DNA of 64,000 bases from assembly GCA_029931535.1 (NCBI GenBank), contig JAQPZY010001415.1:310001-374000 (forward strand). The letters are read 5' to 3'. Positions 11,440-22,830 of this stretch are shown here, in pieces. Position 1 is the first letter of the stretch, and every line of letters starts with the position of its first letter. The stretch is from Margaritifera margaritifera (Eukaryota; Mollusca; Bivalvia; Unionida; Margaritiferidae). The position numbers and the translations under genes are program-made. The notes beneath the pieces are model-generated. The model worked only from the letters and a program-made list of their open reading frames with translations, searched no databases and was not told where the DNA came from.

Positions 11440-12000
11440 AATCGATCAGTAAAAATACGCATTTGAAGCTTAATTCAACGAGGGCTTTTTAATTGTTTAA
11501 CCAAGATTTGAACTTGAGATTTTTCTCTCTTTACTTTTAATCAACACTACATAATGAGCATTGAGACTCATCTTGGGATGCGCTTTACTTTGTTGAAATG
11601 AATATTGAGTCATGTAAATAATAGTAGCGTTGCGATGATGTTCATCCGTGTAAACCAAAATTGAATATTTTCTATGTCTTTTCCTAAGATGTCATAATAA
11701 TTGACGAGATGTGTTTGACAACTGTCAGACACAATCCCATTCTCTTCGCGAGGAATCCATTCTGCAAACGAAATGGTTTCTTGTTGACTTTCTTTCAGTA
11801 ACGTGCAAGCCGATTGCCACTATTTGTAACAGCACACGATACGTTTTGGAGGACGATCGAACAAAAATGATTTTGTGTTCGGTTACAAATTTGACAAATT
11901 CGATTTTGCCTGAACCACTCGGTCCAGCAATCGACGTAATAAGGGGATGGCGAAGATACTGTGCCTCCAAACTTTGACGATCTGAGACTTTCGTCATTTG
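11440..12000 (-). pseudogene. Polinton FtsK/HerA-type packaging ATPase, broken
   Basis: The minus frame begins with Met at 11997 and soon gives YLRHPLITSIAGPSGSGKIE, a P-loop (Walker A) in the typical Polinton context 'HPF...IAGPTGSGKT'. The Ser/Thr after the Lys is Ile here, a probable inactivating change. About 300 bases on, in another frame, come DEHHRNATIIYMTQYSF and KMSLNAHYVVLIKS, which match the 'HHRN....Y..QNLF' and 'SLN.HY.V.FK' (sensor) blocks of the family. Further weak coding continues to about 11400. In intact elements this ATPase packages DNA into capsids. At least one frameshift separates the halves. Confidence 0.8.
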
Positions 12001-12355
12001 CTTTAAAAACGAAGGATGCAGCCATATCTCTTGAATAAATTTAAAACTTTGAGACGATCACCAAGAGCACAATACATTTAATACAGAAAGCAACCTGTTT
12101 AATTGTTTTCCTGGTGCAACAAAATGACGACATTTCAAAAAGTTTATTTTTGTTTCTTTCTTGTGGGGAGTAAGTCACATACGTCTTTTGCATAGTAACC
12201 ACCTTTTGTTTGTAATTGTTGAATCCAAGACATTTCCATTCATGTACATCCTTCCAGGGTAACTTTGTTGATGTATCCAACTAGCCACATACTCTTTTTG
12301 GTAAGCATGACGGGTAGATAAAATGCGACGAAAATCTTCTTCACACAGAGGTAGA
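12001..12355 (-). other. Spacer between BIR gene and ATPase, weakly coding
   Basis: Minus frames of 65 and 79 codons overlap here (for example LPLCEEDFRRILSTRHAYQK). They could be the tail of the gene that follows the BIR domain, but no family is recognised. This lies immediately outside the inverted duplication. Confidence 0.3.
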
Positions 12356-12830
12356 AAAGTAGCATTCATCACTAATCGCAGCCCTTTTCACATAATGAGT
12401 TTTTCGTGTACAAAGTTTTAGTAGTTATGTCTTTGCATGGAGTGGTGATAAATCTGCCAAAAGGAATCTGACGGTGAAACAAATCCAAGAAATTCAAGCA
12501 CTAACGAACACACGATACGTCGTACTAAATTCAAAAGAGTCGTACCATCTTATAGAATCGATTCTTTTTAAAAAGCTTTTAGTAATTCTGTAATTTTGTA
12601 ACCTTTTTATGGACTTCCTCATACGGAATACGGTCTATCCCTACATTTAATATCCTACAACGCGTGGGATACTAATAAGTGTCCGGCTATTTGAACATTT
12701 TCAGGACAATCAACCTTTTTACAGCATTTATAAACCAATGATTAAAATGACTATGTCGTTGAGGATGCAATTGTTCTTTGCTTTTCACTTGAATCCGTAC
12801 AAAGTCTCTGTCAATGCGTTATTGTAGCTC

Positions 12831-13272
12831 CTAACGTAAACTACGAATCTTCACCTCTCTTAAAGTATATACATGTATAATAATCAGGACCGACCGAGGG
12901 AGGTTAGTGACATACTGGAGGCCAACTGTCATGCTCAAGGAAAGCTGAATCTGTATACTCCCATTCGTGGAGTTTTGCACCACAACGGAAACACTGTCCT
13001 TGCTCTCCTTGATCCAAGTACACAAATCCTGCTCTCGCTAAAGTTTTGGGAGTGGGTCCATCCAAATATTTAGGCCACTTCCCGTTGAACGTCAGAAATT
13101 GACTGTTCAAATCAAAAATAGCCAGGCAAAACAAAAACAACAAAAAAACACAAACAAAAAAAACAAAAACAACACAAAAAAACGTATATTCTTCTTTGAT
13201 TCGTAATTCTCGATGAGTTTGTGGTATCCAGAGTGGCTTGTGAGTACATGGATGACATCCATGCCTAGTCAC
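12831..13272 (-). CDS. BIR-domain (IAP-like) protein carried by the Polinton, left copy
   Basis: The minus frame from Met at 13272 encodes 122 residues to a TAA at 12904; similarity to the right copy continues beyond to about 12831. The last 60 residues form a BIR domain: FNGKWPKYL, LARAGFVYLDQGEQGQCFRC, GAKLHEWEY and EHDSWPPVC. The zinc ligands fit C-x2-C-x16-H-x6-C exactly, with the usual GF.Y.......CF.CG...W core. BIR proteins bind caspases or caspase activators and block cell death; baculoviruses and other viruses carry them. The N-terminal part is a Val/Phe-rich stretch from a T-rich tract and may not be true coding. No RING finger is visible. The final stop differs from the right copy, where TAC is read instead of TAA. 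Confidence 0.7.
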
Positions 13273-13599
13273 TTGGACGGCATGACTTTTGATAGTAGAA
13301 CAAGGTCATACTCTCGTCGCAGGACACAGCATCCCTCACGTCGCAGGTCACAGTATCACATTCGTCTTTATTCAGCTTTGGATAGGTGGGTACATCTAAT
13401 TGTTTCTGTGTCGAATTCATCTTTCTAGGTAGAGGTCTCTGCTCAAATGTTCTTTCTTTCCCGGAACTCTGTCTTGTTCATACCGAAGGGCGATACCAGT
13501 ACGGTACTGTGTTGTGATGGGGAAGTCGCACTCGTTTCTGATATACGATCTTCTACACTTTTTGCAAGAGTCGACTTATGATTTGATGATCTGACAAAC

Positions 13600-14142
13600 G
13601 TACAATCTTGTGAGAGTTAACCGTTTTGGCATAAAAGTCTTGATTTTCACCTGCCTTTAAGGCTTATTTTAACCTGTCAAAGTTCACCACTTTACTCAAA
13701 CTATAGTTCATTATCAGTCCTTTCATTTTGCATTTGGTATGCAGTTGTCCTTTCCTATCTCGGCTCTCATAATTTGTAGGTTCACCACAGGCTAAACTCA
13801 GAATAGTCTCTTCGGAATGTTTGTTGGTCCACGCTCCTCCAAGTTTGCCTTCCATGCGAGGGAGATAGTATCCAGGTCGATCAATGTAAATGCAGCTATT
13901 GGTGTTAAAGTAAAGAACGCGGTCTCTTATAGGTTCCAGAACGAAATACAGTTTTAAATGGGCATTGGCAATCCCGTAAGTAGCAATGATGACATTTGCT
14001 AAACTCATCTGGGGGAACAAACTCCATAACATCTTTGTGATTGAACAAGATCAAATTTGTTCCCTCCAAGTTCCATGTGTTTGATGAGTTTCCCCTTATC
14101 GCCGATGAGCTGAGAGTATTGACTTGGATCAACCAAGTATTC
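13600..14142 (-). pseudogene. Polinton DNA polymerase B, C-terminal fragment (left copy)
   Basis: The minus frame carries ANVIIATYGIANAHLKLYFV, then the motif-C region YFNTNSCIYIDRPGYYLPRM and GGAWTNKHSEETILSLACGE. Next comes the family-specific CKMKGLIMNYSLSKVVNFDR. In active family-B polymerases motif C is YxDTDS; here both catalytic Asp positions are Asn (NTN). A frame change near 14030 joins this to the segment that starts at the arm edge. The polymerase body is missing because similarity stops at 14142. The right copy at 17.5-21.1 kb supplies the context that fixes the family. Confidence 0.85.
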
Positions 14143-16139
14143 GCTTTCAATCATTCCCTCGCATATGCGTAAGACGTGTCTACGTGTCTGGACAGATTTT
14201 ACGTCAATTTTTTTTTTATTTTTCTTTTGGGTGGGGTTAATTAGTTTTTTGTTTTACTTTTTTCCTGTTGTTTGTTTGTTTGTTTGTTTGTTTGTTTTGT
14301 TTGTTTCACTTTTGTATTTACAACCTTAAGTCCGATTATATATAATAGACAAGCATAAACAATCCCCGCCAAAACTGCAACTCTAAGGACTGAGAATAAC
14401 TCATGTCTCGTATTGTGTTACTATCAGCCTAGGATCACTTTCCTTTCAACACCAGTTTTCAAAAGCTTAGACTAATTTGTATATCAGGAGATATATTTTT
14501 GTATAACTATCTCTTGTCATATTCAGTCATGTTGGCTTATATGAAGTAGGGGTTATATGCATTCGGTTACAAGTGTATTAATTTTTGCAGTTTGTAGTGC
14601 AGAAAAGGTCATGTGCAAGGAACATATGTAATCGGTCTGGTATATCGTGACATCAAAGCAGCAATAATGGCTACATCAGATAAGCTTCGATAGATTTAAA
14701 TAATTCTGCCGTGATATTGACCTTTAGAATATCCGTGTGTCAACGCAATCAGAATGGGATCACATAAGCTTCTTTCTACTGTAAGTAATTTCATGGTTGC
14801 GTTGCTTTATCAAATACATATTTATAAATCATGCAATTCACCTGGATAACCCAGAGTTTTGCATCAACAAAGTTAAAACGTGTTGACAATGTAAAACACT
14901 GAGTACTTTTGAATTTACTCAGACAAGAAAGCATCTGTAGTGGAAGGGTTTAACAGAAGAATGAAGACTAGTATGTAGAAGTATTTCGCTCCAAATTAAA
15001 GCAGTAAATTGACGTTTAACAAAAGTAACGTGAGGGATAAAACTCGTCACGCATCAATAGACATAACTCCAGTTGAAGCAAGCATGTACTAAATCAGATC
15101 AAATGTATTCGGTTATTCGACAACTGATTCATTTGGAGCTCCTAAATTCGAAATTGTTTTATCACTTAGAATTTCAAAATAGAAATCAATGTTTGCAAAG
15201 TGCCACCTTCCTAACGTTTCCTATGAAATTTTTAAAATCGGGCAAGTAAGTTCAGGGGTGATCCGGTAGTTTAAAAACTGGAAGACTTAAAGGGAGAGGT
15301 TATAAAGGGGATGTTTTGCAAGCATGAGTTAGCTATATGCGACAAACAAGATGATATATACAAAGTTTAAAAGAGTTTGAAGAACAAAAGAATGAACGGT
15401 AAAAGTATATAAGTTTGAAATGGAAAGGATATGATGTAACAGTTCGGAACCAACATAACACATTTTATTGAAATAAATGATAGACCAAAAATATGCATGT
15501 GGACTGAAAACGAATTTAAAGGTGATCTAAAATACCAGTAATAAAGAGAATTAAAGTTTAGAGCAAGGGGGGTGGATAAAGAGATTTTATAATGTGACAG
15601 ATGTGATAAAGAAAGAGCGCACTAGAAAGTGAAGGAGTTAAAACATGTTAGGCATTCTAATTTGCTGGTCTGCGAACAACACAAAGGGTAAATAAATCAC
15701 ATATAATTAGATGCAAACATGATTTTTAAACTTAAAAATTTGATTCAAAGAGGGTATAGTAGCGATGCACATAAACACTCAATCAACTATGCATTTCTCA
15801 GGACAAACATTTCTACCATCTTCAATTAAAACTCATCCATAAACCTTCAGTCACAAAGAACTTCAACAAAATCAGTACACATCATTTGGATACAGCAAAA
15901 ATCAGTATATCTTACACAGTGTATAGATATACAGATTTTAAATATTCAGTTTTCACAAAACTTTAATTTGACATCTTGTAGTAATTGAATTTAAACCTCT
16001 ATCCTAAAATGGCACAGGTATGCAGAATCCATGCGTGCAAACCACAATCAGTACTTGTAAAATGTTAGTATTAACTCTAATAACTTTGCAATTGTCCTGC
16101 AACTCAGTTTAACGAATTAAGCTGGCAAACTTACCTTAA
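14143..16139. other. Spacer without recognised gene
   Basis: AT-rich, with no long frame and no motif that I recognise. It begins with a T-rich tract and a (TTTG)n run and separates the truncated left Polinton copy from the Penelope-like fragment. Confidence 0.5.
14268..14305. repeat. (TTTG)n microsatellite
   Basis: A run of gtttgtttgtttgtttg close to the truncated end of the left Polinton copy. Confidence 0.9.
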
Positions 16140-16684
16140 CCATGTCAACATAACAAATGCATTTAACAAAATAAGTATTAACTACAATGAAACACTATTT
16201 TTGACACAATTGTTTTATATAACTACGCTTAAAAATCTGTCATTGATATCTTTTTGTAAAATACAGATCATAGTGTGGCATGAAAGTTTGGTACAATCAA
16301 ATAAAGAACACACACACAAAGAGCTACACGCAAAGAACAATACATATTTACATTTTCGAACAAGTAACATCTATCCAGAATAATGAAGAGGTTTAACCTA
16401 AAGACAAATAACATACTAGCAAGAAATAATTACGTGTCTAGAAAGAGGTATATTATCTATGAATAAGCTGAACGAGTTTTGATGCACGCTATAAGCACAA
16501 TAGCGCCATACTGCTTGGTGTGACCTAGCTACCTACAACATTGCAAGAAGATTGTTGTTCACAGAGCTCAATCTATATCATGGCATTATGTTTTGTTTTC
16601 AGCATTACATCTTGCCTATAACAGCCACTTCAAGCAAGAAAGGTGTGAAATTATTTACATTACAAGGGAAGGATTTGGAACGAC

Positions 16685-16719
<35 letters not shown>

Positions 16720-17478
16720 TAATAATAATAATAATAATAATGATAATAATAAATTGATGTCATTCGAGAGTTAGGCTGAACAAACCGACAGGAAAGAAAC
16801 TGACGCGCGGTGGGTTAAACAGAATACTTTTAAACTAGATCTTTTCCTTTAATCCAAATTCGCCATGTGTTCGCATCTGCAGTATCCAGTATTCCTCTTT
16901 CGCTCAGTGTCAATCTATCTGTGATCTAACTCAACGGGCAGCGTTGCGAGCGATTGGACTGAGTTGAAATGGTAAGCGGGTTTGGCGGTTACCTTATTTC
17001 TGATATGGTTATTTTGGCTGTTTTTTCATTTTCTAATGTCACCTTTATCGACAATGTATTGGATGATATAAAGATTCCAAGTCAGAATGTAAATGACGTG
17101 TTCACTGACGCATCTTAACTTTTGGCTAATTTTTGTAAGTAACTCCTGGTGACGAACACTTGAAAGCAATAGTTTCGGGCATTTGCTTACAGATTAGACA
17201 GCATCTGTTTTACATCTGTATGTTCCTGTTTCCGTACTATGATTTTCGTTCAACTCTGCATGCACAATGTGGTATTTAAAACTTTTCGTCTTAGGTAAGC
17301 GACCTTAGGTAGTTCTTGTAAGAACTCCTTTAGACGTGCAGATGAGTCAGTAATATGTCAGTATCTCCAAACAATTTGTCCTACGTTTGAGACATCTGGG
17401 TGGTATGTTGTTACGAGCGGGATACGGTTGTTGGCACTCTTAGCTTTGTATCTGAGGAGACTGGTTCGGTCAATGGCA
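16140..17478 (-). mobile_element. Penelope-like retroelement 3' fragment, left copy
   Basis: This segment is the reverse complement of 29791 to about 31125. Shared landmarks include ggtatgttgttacgagcggg near 17401, gaccgaaccagtctcctcag (complement) near 17450, and the block around 16500-16560. It therefore carries a degraded GIY-YIG end on the minus strand followed by the element's 3' non-coding part with an (AAT)n run at 16686-16753. Homology ends abruptly at 17478, next to polymerase-coding sequence, as expected for a 5'-truncated insertion. The protein reading is more decayed than in the right copy. Confidence 0.75.
16686..16753. repeat. (AAT)n microsatellite
   Basis: An aataataataat run with one interruption inside the Penelope-like left copy. 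The right copy has the matching (ATT)n run at about 30496-30524. Confidence 0.95.
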
Positions 17479-20400
17479 CATACGGAATTAACCTCTTCAA
17501 ACATTTGACAAAATTGAGCACGTCTAACAATCCAACAATGAGTTTGACACGACCAATGGAAAAGCTACCCTACATATGGCTCACGTTTCACTTCCTTCAG
17601 GCAGCGGACGACGCTAAATTGTATTAGTGGATCAATTCACGTCTACTAAACGCAGTGTCGTCAAGATTAACAACTACCAAGGTCAGATGCGTTTAGCCCG
17701 TGCGATCGTGGTGGCTCGATTTTATGCAATGAAAGACGATACAACTTATCTAAACAACAAAGAGATGTATACATTATTTTGGAACAAGCAGGAATTTCAA
17801 AAGGGACCGTGTGTGGAATTCATGAAATGCTGAAAATTCAAGACGTATTAGCCCATCGTTATACATTAAAAGTTTACCCTCAAACCCTCAGGTTATTCCT
17901 GGAGATCTCCTGTTTTGAGGACCCTATTTTTTCCAGATGGAAAATACATTCATCACTAAAATCAGTTCGATGCTAATACCAGTATCACAGGATTTATCGG
18001 ATACCATTACTATTGTGACATATGTGATCAAGGATTTAACGATCGGCAGCAACATATTTATTGTGGTGAGAGATGCCGTGGTTGTTAAGTATCTAGATCT
18101 TGTGTTCCTGAAGGACAAAACGTGATGCAATGGTCTACCTACATACGAATATATGTGAGTACAGCGTATTCTGAGCGACATCGCACTAAACAATTACAAC
18201 AATAGTAAAGGTCTTGTGAATTGTGGACAGCATTTTCGTACCAAAAACAAGGAGTCACACGTTTGTCCAGGATTGAAACGATGTTGTATTTGTGGTTAAG
18301 TTGTCGAGTTAGATCATCATGTTACATTCAGAGATATGACAAAGGACTAGAAGAATTATTGAATCGCCAGACCCAAAAAAAACCCCACCAAAATGGTAAA
18401 AAACAAACAAACCAAACCAAACCAAACCAAACCAAACCAAACCAAACCAAACCAACTGAAACGAAACAAAACAAAGCAAATAAATGAATAAATAAAAAAA
18501 AACAAGAAAGAAAAAAAAATAGTCATCGTGTTGATTTTACCTTTTTTGACTTTTAATATTCTCAAGACACAGGGATTCACATTCCGACCTTATGTGTCCC
18601 TGATTGTGCTTGCCACGACTTTATTCAGGAACATTTATTTCATCACTGTCGGAATTGCAGCGTAATTCCCGGAGGACGTTAAAAGCTTTTTCATGGCTCC
18701 CATACTTTTTCTGATTTCGTCACTGAGTTTCAGACCCCACCGACGACAATTAGAGCGAAAAGGAGGTCAATATACCTCAGTCATTGCTTGCAATTTCTAG
18801 AGATACGATGGACAATTTCATTATAAACATTTTTCAAAACAAGGAACCGAATTTCCACAAATAACCATGAATGCAACCAAAATCATTTACATGAAAGTGG
18901 GAAACGTACAGTTCAAAGATTCCATGAGTTATTTAACTATCTCTTCGAGGAAAATGTCTAACGCGTTTGGAATTATGAAAATGTCTAAATGATATTTTAC
19001 ACACTTTGTCAATATCGAAGAAAATCAACACGTCGTGCTCCTGCATTTGCCCGAAGCTCAATACTATGACACCGACGGCATGCGAACAAAGCCGACAAAA
19101 GCTTTCTACGCCTGGTACCATGTCCACACTTCAGATCCTTTTGATTTTAAAGAAGAGGTGCTCAAGTAGTGTCGGTCCCATGTGGACATTTTAGGACATT
19201 GTTGTGGAAACGTTCGACAGTTATTTCTCGAGCACGGAGGTATATATTCCATGAAAGAAGCTTCCAATCTTGCCAAAGCGTGTGGATTAATGTATTGAAT
19301 AAGTTTATGCCCGAGCACAAACAAGCCCTGATACATACTCAGTCAAATCAATCTGTCAGCTGCCGATATTCAGCCAAAGCTTTGCGTTGGTTACATTACT
19401 TGTGACAAACCCAGGACAAGTTGATGCAACATTATATAAACGGTGAATATTGCATCTTCGTCCATGGATGGTTGGCATTTAAAAAACCCACAGATCGTGA
19501 AAAGTTTTTAGGGACGTTTATTTCATAGATGCTCCACGTGTTATCCTCACAGAGTTGACAATGGAAGATTTGTACCAGAAAACTTGCCAAAGACACCAGT
19601 GTTTGGATATTGTAGGATACCATGTGGTAGAAATGTGGGAACAAGACTACAATAGACGTTTGAAAACAAATCCAGAATTTCGAGGCATCGTAGAAGTCTA
19701 AGATGTGGTGGACATTGAACCTTTGAATGCTCGCAACATTGTGTTTGGAGGACGTACCAGTGCTACACGCTTGTTGTACGAAGCTGACGAATCTCAAGAA
19801 GAAAAAATCAAATATTGATGTGTTTTCGTTGTATCCTTGGGTGTGTAAATATGCTAGATTTCCCAACAGTCAATCTCAAATTTTGACAGAACACATCAAC
19901 GTCGAAAACATTCGCCAGTAAGAAGGTTTGATCAGATGTAAAGTTCTTCTACCAACGACCTTGTTCCATCCCATCGTGCCTCATCACTGCTATGGAAAAC
20001 AAGTTTCCTTCATGTCGTACGTGTGCTGAAACGAGTAATCAACATAAACTAAGAACGCGCCTTGAGTGGAACATGGGTGAGTGTCGAATCGTTTATTGCT
20101 CTCTATCGTGGATGCAAATTGTTAAAAGTTTACGGAATGTGTCACCTTCTTTGACCACAGAATAATACCAACATGACGACGACTCAAATCAAATTATTTT
20201 TCAGGCTAAGTCATCAAGTTTCTGAAATTGAAACAAGAAACTATTCCTCCTGGTGTCACACTCCAGAATAAAAAGACTAATTCAAACAATGGTACCTATC
20301 CCTAGAAGTCATTGACCTGAAACTCGTGGAACTGCACAAAAGGATTCAATCATTTGCTAAAGACATACTGAATTGTTTTTGGGGAAAACTTGCTGAACAT

Positions 20401-21100
20401 CCGATGTTGCCTAGGACCGAATACTTGGTTGATCCAAGTCAATACTCTCAGCTCATCGGCGATAAGGGGAAACTCGTCAAACACGTGGAACTTGGAGGGA
20501 ACAAATTTGATCTTGGTCAATCACAAAGAGGTTATGGAGTTTGTTCCCCCAGATGAGTTTGGCAATGTCATCATTGCTTCTTACGGGACAGCCAATGCCC
20601 ATTTAAAACTGTATTTCGTTCTGGAACCTATAGGAGACCGCGTTCTTTTCTTTGACACCAATAGCTGCATTTACATCGATTGACCTGGATACTATCTCCC
20701 TCGCATGGAAGGCAAACTTGGAGGAGCGTGGACCAACAAACATTCCGAAGAGACTATTCTGAGTTTAGCCTGTGGTGGACCTACAAATTATGAGAGCCGA
20801 GATAGGAAAGGACAACTACATACCAAATGCAAAATGAAAGGACTGATAATGAACTATAGTTTGAGTAAAGTGGTGAACTTTGACAGGTTAAAATAAGCCT
20901 TAAAGGCAGGTGAAAATCAAGACTTTTATGCCAAAACGGTTAACTCTCACAAGATTGTACGTTTGTCAGATCATCAAATCATAAGTCGACTCTTGCAAAA
21001 AGTGTAGCAGATCGTGTGCCAGAAACGAGTGCGACTTCCCCATCACAATACAGTACCGTACTGGTATTGTCCTTCGGAATGAACAAGACAGAGTTCCGGG
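17479..21100 (+). pseudogene. Polinton/adintovirus-type family-B DNA polymerase (PolB), most of the gene, broken
   Basis: Plus-strand blocks follow the order of protein-primed Polinton PolB. They are the N-terminal KRSVVKINNYQGQMRLARAI at 17650-17710, a zinc-rich region with YYCDICDQGFNDRQQHIC at about 18015-18065, CGQHFRTKNKESHVCPGLKR at 18224-18285, and the exonuclease region TKIIYMKVGNVQFKDSMSYL near 18880-18940. FGGRTSATRLLYE and motif A DVFSLYPWVCKY follow at 19745-19855, then motif B LNCFWGKLAE near 20370-20398, motif C FFDTNSCIYID near 20650, and MKGLIMNYSLSKVVNFDR near 20835-20890. Many stops and frameshifts interrupt it, an (AACCA)n tract is inserted at 18410-18455, and motif C has Asn for the second Asp. 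The enzyme would replicate the element from a protein primer. It is followed by the BIR gene, the same order as in the left copy. Confidence 0.9.
18410..18455. repeat. (AACCA)n microsatellite inside the PolB relic
   Basis: About nine tandem copies of the pentamer aacca, flanked by other A-rich sequence to 18520. It splits the polymerase N-terminal zinc-rich region from the exonuclease region. Confidence 0.95.
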
Positions 21101-22190
21101 AAAGAAAGAACATTGTGATCAGAGACGTCTACCTAGAAAGATGAATTCGACACAGAAACAATTAGATGTACACACCTATCCAAAGCTGAATAAAGACGAA
21201 TGTGATACTGTGACCTGCGACGTGAGGGATGCTGTGTCCTGCGACGAGAGTATGACCTTGTTCTACTATCAAAAGTCATGCCGTCCAAGTGACTAGGCAT
21301 GGATGTCATCCATATACTCACAAGCCACTCTGGATACCACAAGCTCATCGAGAATTACAAATCAAAGAAGAATATACGTTTTTTATTTTTTATTTTATTT
21401 TTTGTGGGTTTTTTTTGGCCCGGCTATTTTTGATTTGAACAGTCAATTTCTGACGTTCAACGGGAAGTGGCCTAAATATTTGGATGAACCCACTCCCAAA
21501 ACTTTAGCGAGAGCAGGATTTGTGTACTTGGATCAAGGAGAGCAAGGACAGTGTTTCCGTTGTGGTGCAAAACTCCACGAATGGGAGTATACAGATTCAG
21601 CTTTCCTTGAGCATGACAGTTGGCCTCCAGTATGTCACTACCCTCCCTCGGTCGGTCCTGATTATTATATATGTATATACTTTAGAAGAGGTGAAGATTC
21701 GTAGTTTACGTTAGGAGTTACAATAACGCATTGACAGAGACTTTGTACGGATTCAAGTGAAAAGCAAAGAACAATTGCATCCTCAACGACATAGTCATTT
21801 TAATCATTGGTTTATAAATGCTGTAAAAAGGTTGATTGTCCTGAAAATGTTCAAATAGCCGGACACTTATTAGTATCCCACGCGTTGTAGGATATTAAAT
21901 GTAGGGATAGACCGTATTCCGTATGAGGAAGTCCATAAAAAGGTTACAAAATTACAGAATTACTGAAAGCTTTTTGAAAAAGAATCGATTCTACAAGATG
22001 GTACGACTCCTTTGAATTTAATACGACGTATCGTGTGTTCGTTAGTGCTTGAATTTCTTGGATTTGTTTCACCGTCAGATTCCTTTTGGCAGATTTATCA
22101 CCACTCCATGCAAAGACATAACTACTAAAACTTTGTACACGAAAAACTCATTATGTGAAAAGGGCTGCGATTAGTGATGAATGCTACTTT
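20418..22190 (+). repeat. Inverted duplication, right arm (polymerase end plus BIR gene)
   Basis: Reverse complement of 12356-14142. One edge is at cgaatacttggttgatccaa (20418) and the other at atgctacttt (22181-22190). Eight bases further, at 22198, another inverted repeat begins. Confidence 0.9.
21303..21704 (+). CDS. BIR-domain (IAP-like) protein carried by the Polinton, right copy
   Basis: A plus frame of 133 codons encodes a BIR domain near its C-terminus: FNGKWPKYL, LARAGFVYLDQGEQGQCFRC, GAKLHEWEY and EHDSWPPVC. The zinc pattern C-x2-C-x16-H-x6-C is complete, as in the left copy. The C-terminal tail CHYPPSVGPDYY reads on where the left copy has a stop. The N-terminal 45 residues cross a T-rich tract that differs between copies, so the annotated Met may not be the real start; an upstream exon or the tract as a splice region is possible. 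Weak coding after the stop (21715-22190, for example TPLNLIRRIVCSLVLEFLG) may be a degraded second part. BIR proteins usually inhibit apoptosis. This role is inferred from the fold only. Confidence 0.7.
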   Translation: MSSIYSQATLDTTSSSRITNQRRIYVFYFLFYFLWVFFGPAIFDLNSQFLTFNGKWPKYLDEPTPKTLARAGFVYLDQGEQGQCFRCGAKLHEWEYTDSAFLEHDSWPPVCHYPPSVGPDYYICIYFRRGEDS

Positions 22191-22197
22191 ACTTACA

Positions 22198-22830
22198 TCT
22201 CCAAGACACAACTTTTAAAATTTCTCTTTCATTTCTGTTGACATCACCTCCAAAATTGACATGAATGATCCTAATTGACCTCACAACATGGTTTCCATAC
22301 TGTGCACTCCATAATTGACATGACTAATCCTAATTGACCTCATAAACATGTTTTTCAGACTGTGCACTTCTTTATTCTGACGCAGCATTCTGATTTCGTT
22401 AAAGTCGGCGACTCCTGGTATATCTGGGTACAAAAGTTTGACAAATTGTAATATGTTAATAAATGTCATTTTGAATGCAACAACTGGTCTAGCGTGTATG
22501 TAACGTTCAAGAAGTTTAATATAACGCCTTGACAATGTTGCTCACGCCGACACCAGCTCCGTTGCCGTAGAAAATGTAATACCCATGTCTCGTCGTTGAC
22601 AAGCGTGACAATAAAGTACGAGTTCGTGTGCGTTTCGAGTGCATGAGGTCCTAATATCAGATACGCAAAATTAAAAAAAAAACGAACATTGAAGTAGTTG
22701 TGAAGACCATGCAAGAATTGAAGATGAAGAAAATACGAACACCACCCTCCTTCCTCCCTAAAAAACCCAACAAAAAAAAGTTTTTTCTTTTGTTTTTGTT
22801 TTTATTTTTGATGGACTGAACTACCGCGCC
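22198..22830 (-). repeat. Unrecognised inverted repeat, left arm
   Basis: Reverse-complement match to 24768-25325, beginning at tctccaagacacaactttta. On the minus strand it encodes a short frame with KLLERYIHARPVVAFKMTFI and DIPGVADFNEIR, shared with the other arm. This arm alone has a tandem duplication of about 60 bases around 22254-22355 (attgacatga.taatcctaattgacctca twice). I do not recognise the protein. It may be part of an unclassified mobile element. Confidence 0.8.

Larger units (their letters stand above)
6578..14142 (-). mobile_element. Polinton/Maverick-like (adintovirus-like) element, left copy, decayed
   Basis: Read along the minus strand from 14142 downward, the order is: DNA polymerase B end, BIR-domain gene, FtsK/HerA-type packaging ATPase, poorly recognised structural-type genes, integrase with chromodomain, end of a capsid-family protein, adenain-like protease. 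This gene set (PolB, INT, ATPase, PRO, capsid) defines Polintons/Mavericks and the related adintoviruses. Every large gene is broken by stops and frameshifts, so the copy is dead. At 14142 it is cut inside the polymerase, where similarity to the right copy (17.5-22.2 kb) also ends. The lower boundary is uncertain and I found no terminal inverted repeats. Confidence 0.85.
12356..14142 (-). repeat. Inverted duplication, left arm (polymerase end plus BIR gene)
   Basis: This segment matches 20418-22190 as its reverse complement, almost base for base (for example aaagtagcattcatcactaa here and its complement at 22171-22190). One end is at tacttggttgatccaagtca (about 14120-14142). The arms are about 1.78 kb with a 6.3-kb spacer. 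The arms differ by scattered substitutions and by the T-rich tract upstream of the BIR domain. Confidence 0.9.
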
